Assembly: GCF_018860585.1 (NCBI RefSeq)
Contig: NZ_JAHKPR010000010.1
Location: 138,388 to 181,073 of the forward strand
Direction of reading: 5' to 3'
DNA length: 42,686 bases
DNA from: Colwellia sp. E2M01
Lineage (GTDB): Bacteria; Pseudomonadota; Gammaproteobacteria; Enterobacterales; Alteromonadaceae
In this document: positions 18,195-26,467 of the stretch, piece after piece
Position numbering within the stretch: position 1 is the first letter of the stretch
How the letters are laid out: each line of letters begins with the position of its first letter
Notes under the pieces: model-generated
What the model saw: the letters and a program-made list of their open reading frames with translations, nothing else
Database searches by the model: none
What the model was told of the DNA's origin: nothing
Position numbers and translations under genes: made by a program

Positions 18195-18632
18195 ATGTTG
18201 TCAGAAAATAAAGTAAAACCTATTTTAGCTTGTGGTTTAACAAGAAAAAATAAAAGTGGCTTTACTTTGGTTGAGTTACTTATTGTTATGGTTATTTTAG
18301 GGTTACTAGCCTCGCTGGTTGCTCCTAAGATGTTTGGTAAAATAGGCTCGTCTAAACAAGGCACGGCTAAAACGCAAATGGAATTGTTTTCAACATCGTT
18401 AGATATGTATCGCCTTGATTTAGGTAACTATCCGGCAACGCTTGATGAATTAAGATCGTCAGATAAAGCTAATTGGCAAGGCCCTTATTTACCCAAAGAT
18501 ATTCCTAATGACCCATGGGGTAATAGTTATATCTATAAGTTTCCTGGTGACAATGGTGAATATGATTTAATAAGTTATGGTAGTGACGGCAAAGAAGGCG
18601 GTACTGATGAAGCCAGTGATATCAGCTATTAA
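18195..18632 (+). CDS. gspG: Type II secretion major pseudopilin GspG
   Basis: A 145-aa type IV-like pseudopilin forming the main shaft of the secretion pseudopilus. The prepilin peptidase site is KSG|FTLVELLIVMVILG (cleavage after Gly22, Glu at +5 = Glu27). The C-terminal part has the GspG pattern: YPATLDEL, then GPYLPKDIPNDPWGNSYIY, then DLISYGSDGKEGGTDEASDI, which carries the calcium-binding loop. The 22-residue leader is long for a GspG. It is the first gene of the operon, unlike canonical gsp operons that begin with gspC/D. No prepilin peptidase (GspO/PilD) is present, so it must come from elsewhere. Confidence 0.95.
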   Translation: MLSENKVKPILACGLTRKNKSGFTLVELLIVMVILGLLASLVAPKMFGKIGSSKQGTAKTQMELFSTSLDMYRLDLGNYPATLDELRSSDKANWQGPYLPKDIPNDPWGNSYIYKFPGDNGEYDLISYGSDGKEGGTDEASDISY

Positions 18633-18654
18633 CAATGCTAATAACGGTAACAAC

Positions 18655-20334
18655 GTGAGTAAAATTGAATACCTAACCACGGTATTAGGTATTGATAACA
18701 ACAAAATAGCAGAAGCAACTAAACTACAACAAAATTTAGGAACAAGTTTAGAACGTACCTTACTGTCTATTGGAGCGTTAGAAGAAAACCAACTGCCTTA
18801 TTTATATGCCAAATTATATAACGCTACAGTCTTATCATCAAAAGCAGAAGTATTAGATAGCGAAAAGGTAGCGTTATTATTACCAAAAATAAATAGTGAA
18901 TTTTTGTTGTCTGCCGGTGCTGTTCCTGTAGCGCTTGAAGCAAATACTTTATCTTTGGCTATTTCTACCTTAGAGCATTGGTCATTAGTTGACTATTTAC
19001 GTCTATTACCGTTTGAAATTGATTATTTATTTTGTACAAGTAAACAACTCGATTTATTAAAAGAGCAGTATGAAATAAACTGGCAAACAGCTAAGCATAA
19101 TCAAGTTGGCCAACAATATGTTGGTGAGGGCGAAATAGAGCGACTAAAAGAGCTTGCTCAAGGCGCACCTACTGTTTCTTTCGTTAATCATTTAATTAGT
19201 GAAGGAGTAAAGCTAGGGGCTTCAGATTTACATATTGAACCCGTAGCAAGCCGTTATCGTGCTCGTTATCGCGTTGACGGTATTTTACATGAAGCTGATG
19301 CTATTCCACAAAATTTACAGCTTGCGGTTATTTCTCGAATTAAAATCCTTTCAGGTATGGATATTGCCGAAAAACGTCGCCCTCAAGATGGCAAGATTGA
19401 AACCAGAGCCAATAATATTGAATTAGATATACGTTGTTCTTCTTTACCGCTTGGTGAGGGGGAAAGTATGGTAATGCGCTTTTTAATCAAAAGTTCAGTG
19501 CAATATGATTTAGCTACTTTAGGTTATGAAAGTGATTTAGCTGAACGTATACAAGCAGATTTAAAAAAAACGGCGGGTGTTATTTTAATGACGGGGCCTA
19601 CAGGCTCTGGTAAAACCACAAGTTTATATTCCTACCTTAATCAACTTAATCGTCCTGAAGTAAAAATAATTACTTTAGAAGATCCGATAGAATATCAGTT
19701 AGAAGGCATTAACCAAGTACAGATAAATAATGATATTGGTTTTGATTTTGCTAAAGGTTTACGTAGTATTGTTAGACAAGATCCTGATGTAATTATGGTT
19801 GGGGAAATACGTGATAATGAAACAGCAAGAATTGCTTTACAGTCAGCATTAACAGGACACTTAGTTTTTAGTACTGTACATACTAACGATGCAGCGACTG
19901 CTTATACTCGATTACTTGATTTAGGTGTGCAGGAATATTTACTTAATGCGGCACTCGTTTCCATTTTAGCACAACGTTTAGTACGTAAGCTTTGTAGCTG
20001 TGCACAATTAAAGTCACCTGAAGAAATAGCCGCATTAACACAACAATATGATTTGTCTACCTTAGCAGAAAAATTTAATGTTGATGATATTGAACTTAAA
20101 AATGTGGTGGGTTGTGATAAATGCGGACATACGGGCTTTCAAGGTCGTGTTGCTTTATTAGAATATTTACCTTGCGATAATGAAATAAAGCAAATGCCTA
20201 AAGGAGAAAACTTCTTTAAAGATGCCGCTGAGTATATGCAAAGCAATAATTTGCGAAGTTTAAAACAAGACGGTTATTTAAAAGCAATTAAAGGTCAAAC
20301 TACGTTAGAAGAAGTATTGCGGGTAGCAGGATGA
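18655..20334 (+). CDS. gspE: Type II secretion ATPase GspE
   Basis: A cytoplasmic hexameric ATPase that powers pseudopilus assembly. With the GTG start at 18655 the protein is 559 aa; an in-frame ATG at 18577 would overlap gspG by 56 bases and seems less likely. The N1 domain is at the N-terminus. Walker A is GPTGSGKT (314-321), the Asp box is ITLEDPIEYQL, Walker B is DPDVIMVGEIRD, and the His box is TGHLVFSTVHTND. The C-terminal zinc motif is C-x-C (447, 449) plus C-x2-C (487, 490), so the first pair is one residue tighter than the usual CxxC. Its 3' end overlaps gspF by 4 bases. Confidence 0.95.
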   Translation: MSKIEYLTTVLGIDNNKIAEATKLQQNLGTSLERTLLSIGALEENQLPYLYAKLYNATVLSSKAEVLDSEKVALLLPKINSEFLLSAGAVPVALEANTLSLAISTLEHWSLVDYLRLLPFEIDYLFCTSKQLDLLKEQYEINWQTAKHNQVGQQYVGEGEIERLKELAQGAPTVSFVNHLISEGVKLGASDLHIEPVASRYRARYRVDGILHEADAIPQNLQLAVISRIKILSGMDIAEKRRPQDGKIETRANNIELDIRCSSLPLGEGESMVMRFLIKSSVQYDLATLGYESDLAERIQADLKKTAGVILMTGPTGSGKTTSLYSYLNQLNRPEVKIITLEDPIEYQLEGINQVQINNDIGFDFAKGLRSIVRQDPDVIMVGEIRDNETARIALQSALTGHLVFSTVHTNDAATAYTRLLDLGVQEYLLNAALVSILAQRLVRKLCSCAQLKSPEEIAALTQQYDLSTLAEKFNVDDIELKNVVGCDKCGHTGFQGRVALLEYLPCDNEIKQMPKGENFFKDAAEYMQSNNLRSLKQDGYLKAIKGQTTLEEVLRVAG

Positions 20335-21530
20335 GTCAAAAATATAAGTATAAAGCGCTTACTCATTCTGGTGATAAGGTAAGTGACTATTTATTTGCGG
20401 TTGATGAATCAGCCGCACGTAGTGAACTAAAAAAACAATCCTTAATTGTTGTCTCGGTTGAGCTTGATGCAGAAAAGAGTTTTTTTAGTAATAAAAAAAA
20501 TGCAAGTGCGTCAGATGTTGAGCAATCTACTAATCAGTTAGCAACGTTATTAGAAAATGGTTTGAGAATAAATGATGCCCTAGAGGTGTTAATTGATACT
20601 GCACCTTCTGAAGCTTTAGGTAAAGTTTGGCATGAAGTATTTATTGATGTCCAAGCTGGTACTCCTTTATATAAATCATTACAAAAATATCCTGAGTTGT
20701 TTGATGTGCTTTATCTTGAAATGACCAATATCGCTGAAAATACAGGAACACTGCCTGCTGTTTTTCGCAGTTTGGCTGACAACTTGGCTTTTCAACGCGA
20801 TTTGAAAAGTAAAACAATTCAGGCATTAACTTATCCGTTAATTATTTTTATGGTTTGTCTTTGTGCTGTTTTCGCCATTTTTAACTTTGTTATTCCTAAT
20901 ATGGAGAGTATTTTTACTTCTGCTACGGAGTTGCCTGGTTATACTCAATGGTTGTTAGAGAGTAGTCGCTTTGTTAGTCAAAATAATTTATTAATATTTA
21001 TTTTAATGGCTGGGTTTGTATTGACCCTTATTACGCTATGGAGACAAGAATCAACTCGGCAAACCTTAATACAGTGGATTTCTGTTATGCCTTTATTGGG
21101 GGGGATGATCGACAAAGCTGAGCAAATTCGTTTTTCTTCTGCGATGACGTTAACTCTGCAAAGTGGTTTGAATTTATCTGAGTCATTAGCATTAAGTATA
21201 AAAACACTTAATTCGGCTGTTAATAAACAACAATTAGAATTAGCAAAAATTAAGGTAGATGCAGGCTCACCATTGGCTGAAAGCCTTTCTTCTAGTTATT
21301 TTTTAGATAGAATTTCTTTATCACTTATTAAGGTTGGTGAACAAAGTGGTACTCTTGATAGCTCTTTTGCTGAAGTTACACGTAGATCTAAAACTAATTT
21401 TGAGTCATGGATGATTAAATTAACGTCTTTATTAGAGCCACTATTAATTCTCATTATGGGGGGGATTGTTGGTGGTGTCGTTGTCGTTATGTTATTAAGT
21501 ATTGTCTCTGTTAATGATATTTCATTATAA
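20331..21530 (+). CDS. gspF: Type II secretion inner-membrane platform protein GspF
   Basis: A 399-aa protein with two T2SSF domains (about 65-190 and 265-390) and three hydrophobic membrane segments (about 165-190, 220-240, 365-392). The start is typical: YKYKALTHSGDKVSDYLFAVDE. Conserved stretches are LATLLENGLRINDALEVL, then MTNIAENTGTLPAVFRSLAD, and LSLIKVGEQSGTLDSSF in the second half. It forms the rotor or platform coupling GspE to the pseudopilus. It overlaps gspE by 4 bases (ATGA). Confidence 0.95.
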   Translation: MSQKYKYKALTHSGDKVSDYLFAVDESAARSELKKQSLIVVSVELDAEKSFFSNKKNASASDVEQSTNQLATLLENGLRINDALEVLIDTAPSEALGKVWHEVFIDVQAGTPLYKSLQKYPELFDVLYLEMTNIAENTGTLPAVFRSLADNLAFQRDLKSKTIQALTYPLIIFMVCLCAVFAIFNFVIPNMESIFTSATELPGYTQWLLESSRFVSQNNLLIFILMAGFVLTLITLWRQESTRQTLIQWISVMPLLGGMIDKAEQIRFSSAMTLTLQSGLNLSESLALSIKTLNSAVNKQQLELAKIKVDAGSPLAESLSSSYFLDRISLSLIKVGEQSGTLDSSFAEVTRRSKTNFESWMIKLTSLLEPLLILIMGGIVGGVVVVMLLSIVSVNDISL

Positions 21531-21542
21531 AAGGCTTAACTA

Positions 21543-22082
21543 ATGGCTCATAACTTAAAAGCTTATCAAAAAAATATCGGTTTTACATTAATTGAGTTGT
21601 TAGTGGTTATGGTGATTTTAGGTATTACCTCTAGCCTAGTTGCCCCTGATATGTTTGCTATTGTTAAACGTAGCCAAGCTAAAACTGAACTTGAAAAAAT
21701 TAAAGCAATAGCGGCTCTGAGTATCGAGCGAAGTTTTTTTTCATCGAGTAAAATAGCTATAAAATTTAGTGAAAATAAAGTGACTTTTTCTCAAAATGAT
21801 AATGCTGTTGTACCATCAAATAAAACATTGAAAACGATAGAAAGTAGTTTTTTTACGTTTGCAGATACAGATATTGTTATCATCAATGGTCAATGGCAAG
21901 GTAATGAAGCAGTTAAAATAACAAAAAGTCCTGAAAATAAATTACAAGAGTTTGTATTAATTGATATGTCTCGCTCTTTACTTGGAAAAGTAAACGCTAG
22001 TGAAGTGGGCAATATTGAAACAAATAATAGCAATACTGAAAATGTTGATAGCTTAATTGAAAGTAATGAAGTTGATTTATAA
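21543..22082 (+). CDS. gspH: Minor pseudopilin GspH
   Basis: A 179-aa type IV-like pseudopilin. The processing site is NIG|FTLIELLVVMVILG (after Gly13, Glu18 at +5). The variable C-terminal part is poorly conserved, so H is assigned mainly from its position between F and I and from its length. It starts 12 bases after gspF and shares one base with gspI. Confidence 0.85.
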   Translation: MAHNLKAYQKNIGFTLIELLVVMVILGITSSLVAPDMFAIVKRSQAKTELEKIKAIAALSIERSFFSSSKIAIKFSENKVTFSQNDNAVVPSNKTLKTIESSFFTFADTDIVIINGQWQGNEAVKITKSPENKLQEFVLIDMSRSLLGKVNASEVGNIETNNSNTENVDSLIESNEVDL

Positions 22083-22537
22083 TGAATAGTAAATTTTCAG
22101 TTAAGATGAAGCATAAATCCACCGGAATGACCTTAATTGAAGTTCTTATTGCTTCTGTTATTCTCTTTGCAGCAATAGGTACAATCTCAGGTATACATAG
22201 AGTCTTAAATCATTACCAACGGCAAAACCTTGCTGATTATGCATTATTACTGAATCAGCAATCGTTTTTTGATTACCTTTCTTATTCATTAGGTCAAAAA
22301 ATAGTATCAGGTACTTATAATATCAATGAGTATCAACTGGTGTGGCAAGCAAAGTTGAAAGATCGCGCACCTGTGATCTCTCAATTTGATCCCGATGGTC
22401 TTGCGGAAAGTGCATTTTCAGAGCGAGGCCACATTACACTTTATCAAATAACCTACCACCTTAACAAATATCCGGAAAAATCCTTTGAAATTACTTTATT
22501 CACCACTGAAGACATTCAAGCATCAACAGGGTTTTAG
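22082..22537 (+). CDS. gspI: Minor pseudopilin GspI
   Basis: A 151-aa pseudopilin with processing site STG|MTLIEVLIASVILFAAIG (after Gly15, Glu20 at +5). MTLIEVLIA is the typical GspI form. In known systems it joins GspJ and GspK in the pseudopilus tip. The stop and start overlaps with gspH (1 base) and gspJ (53 bases) indicate tight translational coupling. Confidence 0.88.
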   Translation: MNSKFSVKMKHKSTGMTLIEVLIASVILFAAIGTISGIHRVLNHYQRQNLADYALLLNQQSFFDYLSYSLGQKIVSGTYNINEYQLVWQAKLKDRAPVISQFDPDGLAESAFSERGHITLYQITYHLNKYPEKSFEITLFTTEDIQASTGF

Positions 22538-23243
22538 TTTATTAGAAGCGCTTATCGCTTCAACTATATTTGCTGCGGTATTATTAATAGCCTCATCGGC
22601 TTTTAAGTTTTTTATGTCGATGAGTTCAAGATCTGTTAATAGTGAGCAAGTTATGCAAGAAACTATGAATTCAATACAGCTGAGGAATGCCATTAAAGGG
22701 TTACATCATTATTATTTACGTGAAAATGCTATTAGTTTAAAGGATGCAAAACCTTTTTTCAGGGGTAATGAAGAAGGGTTTACAGGTATTACTCTTGACG
22801 GCATAAACTTTGTAAATCAACCAGTGCGCATAACGTTGTCAATACTTAATAATGACAACAATATAAGTAATCTTGTTTATTGTGAATACAGTAATAAGTT
22901 AACTTTTCCTACTGCTGATATAACGGCCAAATGTGATCAGCCAAAAGTGTTAGCGGCTAATGTTACTGACGTTGCTTTTGATTATTTTGGCTGGTCATCA
23001 CGGGATGCGCTTTATAACCTTAGTGGAACCATAGGAAATACGGGTACGAGTAGAAAAGGCTGGTTGAAATTATGGCGAGGAGAGCTACAGGGATTATTAC
23101 CTCAGTATATACGTGTTGTTATTCGTTATAACAATGAAATTAATAATACAAAACCGTATCAACCAACACAATTATGGTTTCAAATTACAGATGCTGATCC
23201 TGTTCAGTTTAATGTCAATGGTTCAAGTAGTAATGAGTTTTAA
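22485..23243 (+). CDS. gspJ: Minor pseudopilin GspJ
   Basis: A 252-aa pseudopilin with processing site QQG|FSLLEALIASTIFAAVLL (after Gly16, Glu21 at +5). The C-terminal half has the GspJ/PulJ-like pattern ending in LLPQYIRVVIRYNNE. The start is a TTG inside gspI with GGAA about 8 bases upstream; no ATG is available before the processing site. It forms the tip complex with I and K. Confidence 0.87.
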   Translation: MKLLYSPLKTFKHQQGFSLLEALIASTIFAAVLLIASSAFKFFMSMSSRSVNSEQVMQETMNSIQLRNAIKGLHHYYLRENAISLKDAKPFFRGNEEGFTGITLDGINFVNQPVRITLSILNNDNNISNLVYCEYSNKLTFPTADITAKCDQPKVLAANVTDVAFDYFGWSSRDALYNLSGTIGNTGTSRKGWLKLWRGELQGLLPQYIRVVIRYNNEINNTKPYQPTQLWFQITDADPVQFNVNGSSSNEF

Positions 23244-23308
23244 TTTTTATTTATTTAATAGTAAGTTATTTTTATATGGGTGTTTATAAGTGATAGGTAG
23301 TATTTATT

Positions 23309-24163
23309 ATGGGTAATAGAACACGTGGTGCTGCACTTATTATCGTTCTTTTTATTGCCGCTATATTAGGGAGCATGGCTACCCTGATGATTGTAAAAAC
23401 CAAACAACATATAGAACGAATTACCATTGCTAAAGACTTTATGCAGGCTGAACGGTTACTGATTAGTGATATGAGTGAGTTGATTTTTGTTACCCAAACA
23501 ACTCCGTATGCCATTTTTGGTGACAATACAGACTTTACTGTTTTTAATACTTTACCAAAAAATATAAATTTACAAGGTGTACCTTTTGTTTTCCAAAATT
23601 CTGAATTTAGACTTCAAGATATGGGCGGCTTGATTCCTCTTCTACCATTTGATAAAACTTTATTTATACGCTATTTGGAGCATTTAGCTTGGCCTGATAG
23701 TCAAATACATCAATTTATTGATGTAATGCAAGATTGGCAAGATAATGATGGCTTTACACGAATAAATGGCGCAGAATCTTTTTCTTACAATGTTTTTGGT
23801 TACCCTTTAAATCAACCGTTACAGTCAGTAAATGAGATTGCCTTATTTGCCAACATAGAAAGCAAATATATTAATAGGCTAATTAATGACAATAATGTGA
23901 CTTTGTTTGGTGCCGGAGCCACTACACTTGGTTATGCGCCTGATGACTTGTTGCCTGTTTTTAATACAGAGTTTGACGCTAAGTTAATACAAAAAACTCG
24001 AGATGAATCGCGAAAAAGTGATGATGCACTTTTGCCGAATCAATATCCTACCGGTAACTGGGTAATCAAAATTAGTACTAGCTATGGACAAGCAAAATCG
24101 AGTAAGATGCTGCATTTGGTTAGGCGCTTTGGCGAACTCAGACCTTTTGTTATAAGTCGTTAA
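23309..24163 (+). CDS. gspK: Minor pseudopilin GspK
   Basis: A 284-aa protein, the large tip pseudopilin. The leader is only 7 residues (MGNRTRG|AALIIVLFIAAILGSMATL) and position +5 is Ile12 rather than Glu, a known hallmark of GspK. The soluble domain shows FRLQDMGGLIPL and IDVMQDWQDNDGFTRINGAE, matching the T2SSK fold. It follows gspJ after 65 bases. GspK of known systems caps the pseudopilus and may recognise substrates. Confidence 0.92.
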   Translation: MGNRTRGAALIIVLFIAAILGSMATLMIVKTKQHIERITIAKDFMQAERLLISDMSELIFVTQTTPYAIFGDNTDFTVFNTLPKNINLQGVPFVFQNSEFRLQDMGGLIPLLPFDKTLFIRYLEHLAWPDSQIHQFIDVMQDWQDNDGFTRINGAESFSYNVFGYPLNQPLQSVNEIALFANIESKYINRLINDNNVTLFGAGATTLGYAPDDLLPVFNTEFDAKLIQKTRDESRKSDDALLPNQYPTGNWVIKISTSYGQAKSSKMLHLVRRFGELRPFVISR

Positions 24164-24221
24164 AAAATATTAACGTTAAAGTGAATGTACCTGGGTTTTG
24201 TGTAGTTTGATAAAGGTTAAA

Positions 24222-25436
24222 ATGTTAAAAGGTTACCACTTGATTGGTCAAGATTTATTATTGAGACAAGGTTCTTTATTCTGTTTGCCTTTTGAAAAAG
24301 AGGAAGAAGGAAGCAAGGAGCACAAAGATGATTTGATTACTCGAGTGCGTTTTTCTTGTTCTTTGACTTATGTTGCCCGCAACTCATACTGGGAAGGGAT
24401 TGTTCAATATCCTACCACTAACCTTGTAGAAGTGTATAAAATAGTAAAATCTGAAATAGGAAATATTTCGCCTGTATCAGGCCATACCTTTGCTTATATT
24501 ATCAATTCATCAAAAAAACAGACTACGGTATTATATTGTTGCTTTTCTGAAGAGGTTATCGCGAGTGCTGAGTCTTTAAATTTATGGCGACTTTTACCCG
24601 AGAGTCTTGTTTATTATCGTCATTTCTATGGAAAATCTGGTGTTTACTTAGCAAACCTAAATTTATTACCTGTTAATCATATTATAAAAGAACAAAACCG
24701 TAGCGATAATAAGTTAACGCAAAGTAGTGATATATTAATTAAAATAGATGGTGATACTTGTTCGTCTCTTCCTGTTGACCAAACTAAAGCGGATATGTTT
24801 ACCGCTGCCATGATAGATGACGCGCAGATTATCGAAAAAAGTGAAATTGAAACCGTTTTTAATAAGTTTAACTTACTTAAAGCTATTGATTTTGCGGTTC
24901 AATGTATTTTATTTATTATAAATTTCTTTAATGAAAAAGGGCATTTAGCACGTTATTTTAGTATCGCGATCGTTACTTTTATTTTTACTTTTATGCTTGG
25001 TAAATCTGCTGTTTTAAATTGGCATAATAATTACCTAACCGACAAAGTAGCTGATGCAAAAAATGTAGCAGCACAAGCACTTAAAGTAACTAATGAACTC
25101 AATAGTATTAAAAGCGATATAGATAAAATAGATGCAGTGTTGGCGTTACAGCTTTCTAAACAAAAAGTCTTAAGATTATTAGCTAGCTTAGTTACCGAAG
25201 ATAATGCGTTAGTTTTTTCAACAATAGATATTACTCCTGGTGAAATTCAATTACGTGGAACAGTTAAAAATTCAGCTAATTTACTTACAGCGCTATCTAA
25301 AGTTAATGGTTTTACTGAAGTAGAGTTTAACGCACCACCTGCCAGTTTAAAGGATGCTCAGGAAAGGTTTTTTATAAAGTTACGTTTCGATAACAATATA
25401 AATAAAGCAAAGTTAAAGAGTGAATCTAATGAATAA
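24222..25436 (+). CDS. gspL: Type II secretion protein GspL (divergent)
   Basis: With the ATG at 24222 (AAGG 6 bases upstream) the protein is 404 aa; a TTG 24 bases earlier is possible but has no ribosome site. Residues 1-240 would be the cytoplasmic actin-like domain that docks GspE. A single membrane segment follows at about 246-265 (IAIVTFIFTFMLG), then a coiled coil (about 275-315) and a small periplasmic ferredoxin-like domain. Sequence similarity to standard GspL is weak. The call rests on topology, length and position before gspM. Confidence 0.75.
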   Translation: MLKGYHLIGQDLLLRQGSLFCLPFEKEEEGSKEHKDDLITRVRFSCSLTYVARNSYWEGIVQYPTTNLVEVYKIVKSEIGNISPVSGHTFAYIINSSKKQTTVLYCCFSEEVIASAESLNLWRLLPESLVYYRHFYGKSGVYLANLNLLPVNHIIKEQNRSDNKLTQSSDILIKIDGDTCSSLPVDQTKADMFTAAMIDDAQIIEKSEIETVFNKFNLLKAIDFAVQCILFIINFFNEKGHLARYFSIAIVTFIFTFMLGKSAVLNWHNNYLTDKVADAKNVAAQALKVTNELNSIKSDIDKIDAVLALQLSKQKVLRLLASLVTEDNALVFSTIDITPGEIQLRGTVKNSANLLTALSKVNGFTEVEFNAPPASLKDAQERFFIKLRFDNNINKAKLKSESNE

Positions 25437-25977
25437 AAAGCAAGTCACTTTAATTATTTTAGCTTTATTGATATCAATAAAATTTATTTATTTACCTTGG
25501 TCTGAATGGACCAGTGAAATAGAAGATTCAACGGCGCGACTAAGTGCATATAATGCGAAGCAACAGTTGGTTATAGAAAATGAAGTGTTAACTCGAGAGC
25601 AACTTGAGAAACATAAAAGTAATTTTGTTCAGTTTATTAAGCCATTACCTACTATAAAAATAGGCGATAAAGCCAATACACTTTGGTTTTCATTACTTGA
25701 TTCAGTTAAAAGTAAAGATATAAAAATTTATAATCAACGTGTTAATTTTGAAGAGTATGTTTCTGATGATGTAGGTTACGTAACGGGCACACTTTATATA
25801 TCTGGTGAGCCGATAGATGTAATAAAAGCGATATTAAAATTAGAAGAACAAGGACCTTATGTTTTTTTAGAGCAAATAAAGCTTAATGGAAAAATAAGTA
25901 GAAAAGATGAAAACTTAGTCGCTCAACTTTACCTTAGGCAGTGGTTTTTAAAGCGAGATGAGGTGACTAATGATTAA
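25429..25977 (+). CDS. gspM: Type II secretion protein GspM (divergent)
   Basis: A 182-aa protein with one N-terminal membrane helix (about 6-22), a short coiled coil (about 28-62) and a ferredoxin-like periplasmic domain; this is the GspM architecture. Translation can start at ATG 25429, overlapping the gspL stop (8 bases), or at GTG 25420. In known systems it binds GspL and forms the inner-membrane assembly platform. The sequence is divergent, so the call is from topology and order. Confidence 0.75.
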   Translation: MNKKQVTLIILALLISIKFIYLPWSEWTSEIEDSTARLSAYNAKQQLVIENEVLTREQLEKHKSNFVQFIKPLPTIKIGDKANTLWFSLLDSVKSKDIKIYNQRVNFEEYVSDDVGYVTGTLYISGEPIDVIKAILKLEEQGPYVFLEQIKLNGKISRKDENLVAQLYLRQWFLKRDEVTND

Positions 25978-26467
25978 AGCTAATAAACAAACCTTATTAT
26001 CTATAGGTGCAGGTTTTCTATTAGGTGTTGTGTTTTTGGTAATTAATGTATTATTTACTGCTTTGGAACGCCCATCCTCTACAGCAAATAATTTAAAAGA
26101 AAGTATATTTTTACCAGATAATGACGTTAAAAATAATGAGGACTTATTAGCGATAATACTTAATTTATTTGCTTTTAATGTAGATGCTATTGAAACTGAA
26201 GACGTGTCGTTAACGCTTGAAAATATTAGTGTAAAAATTGTAGCGCAGTCTAAAGTCGGAGATGAAATACATACCTTGTTAGAGGTTATTACCCCAAAAG
26301 AAACAAAGCGCTTAGTAGTAACCACTGGGACTATTGTTAAAGGGTTTTTGATTAAATCTATCGATAATAAAGAAATTATATTAGTAAAAGATGATAAAGA
26401 ATATACAGTTAAGCTGTTCCACCCTAAAGAACTCAACCAAAATAGAATAACAAATGATCTTAAGTAA
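25970..26467 (+). CDS. gspC: Short GspC-like inner-membrane protein
   Basis: A 165-aa protein with one N-terminal membrane segment (about 9-31) and a single periplasmic beta domain (about 85-155: VSLTLENISVKIVAQSKVGD, then KGFLIKSIDNKEIILVKDDK) resembling the HR domain of GspC or the PilP fold, which contacts the secretin N0 domain. It lacks the C-terminal PDZ or coiled-coil domain, so it is much shorter than classical GspC (about 270-300 aa). It overlaps gspM by 8 bases and gspD by 14. Confidence 0.75.
   Translation: MIKANKQTLLSIGAGFLLGVVFLVINVLFTALERPSSTANNLKESIFLPDNDVKNNEDLLAIILNLFAFNVDAIETEDVSLTLENISVKIVAQSKVGDEIHTLLEVITPKETKRLVVTTGTIVKGFLIKSIDNKEIILVKDDKEYTVKLFHPKELNQNRITNDLK

Noticed and set aside
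25948-26436. 162-codon minus-strand frame opposite gspC
   Set aside because: It is antisense to a gene supported by operon overlaps on both sides and a membrane segment; the product is a Ser/Thr/Ile-rich shadow.
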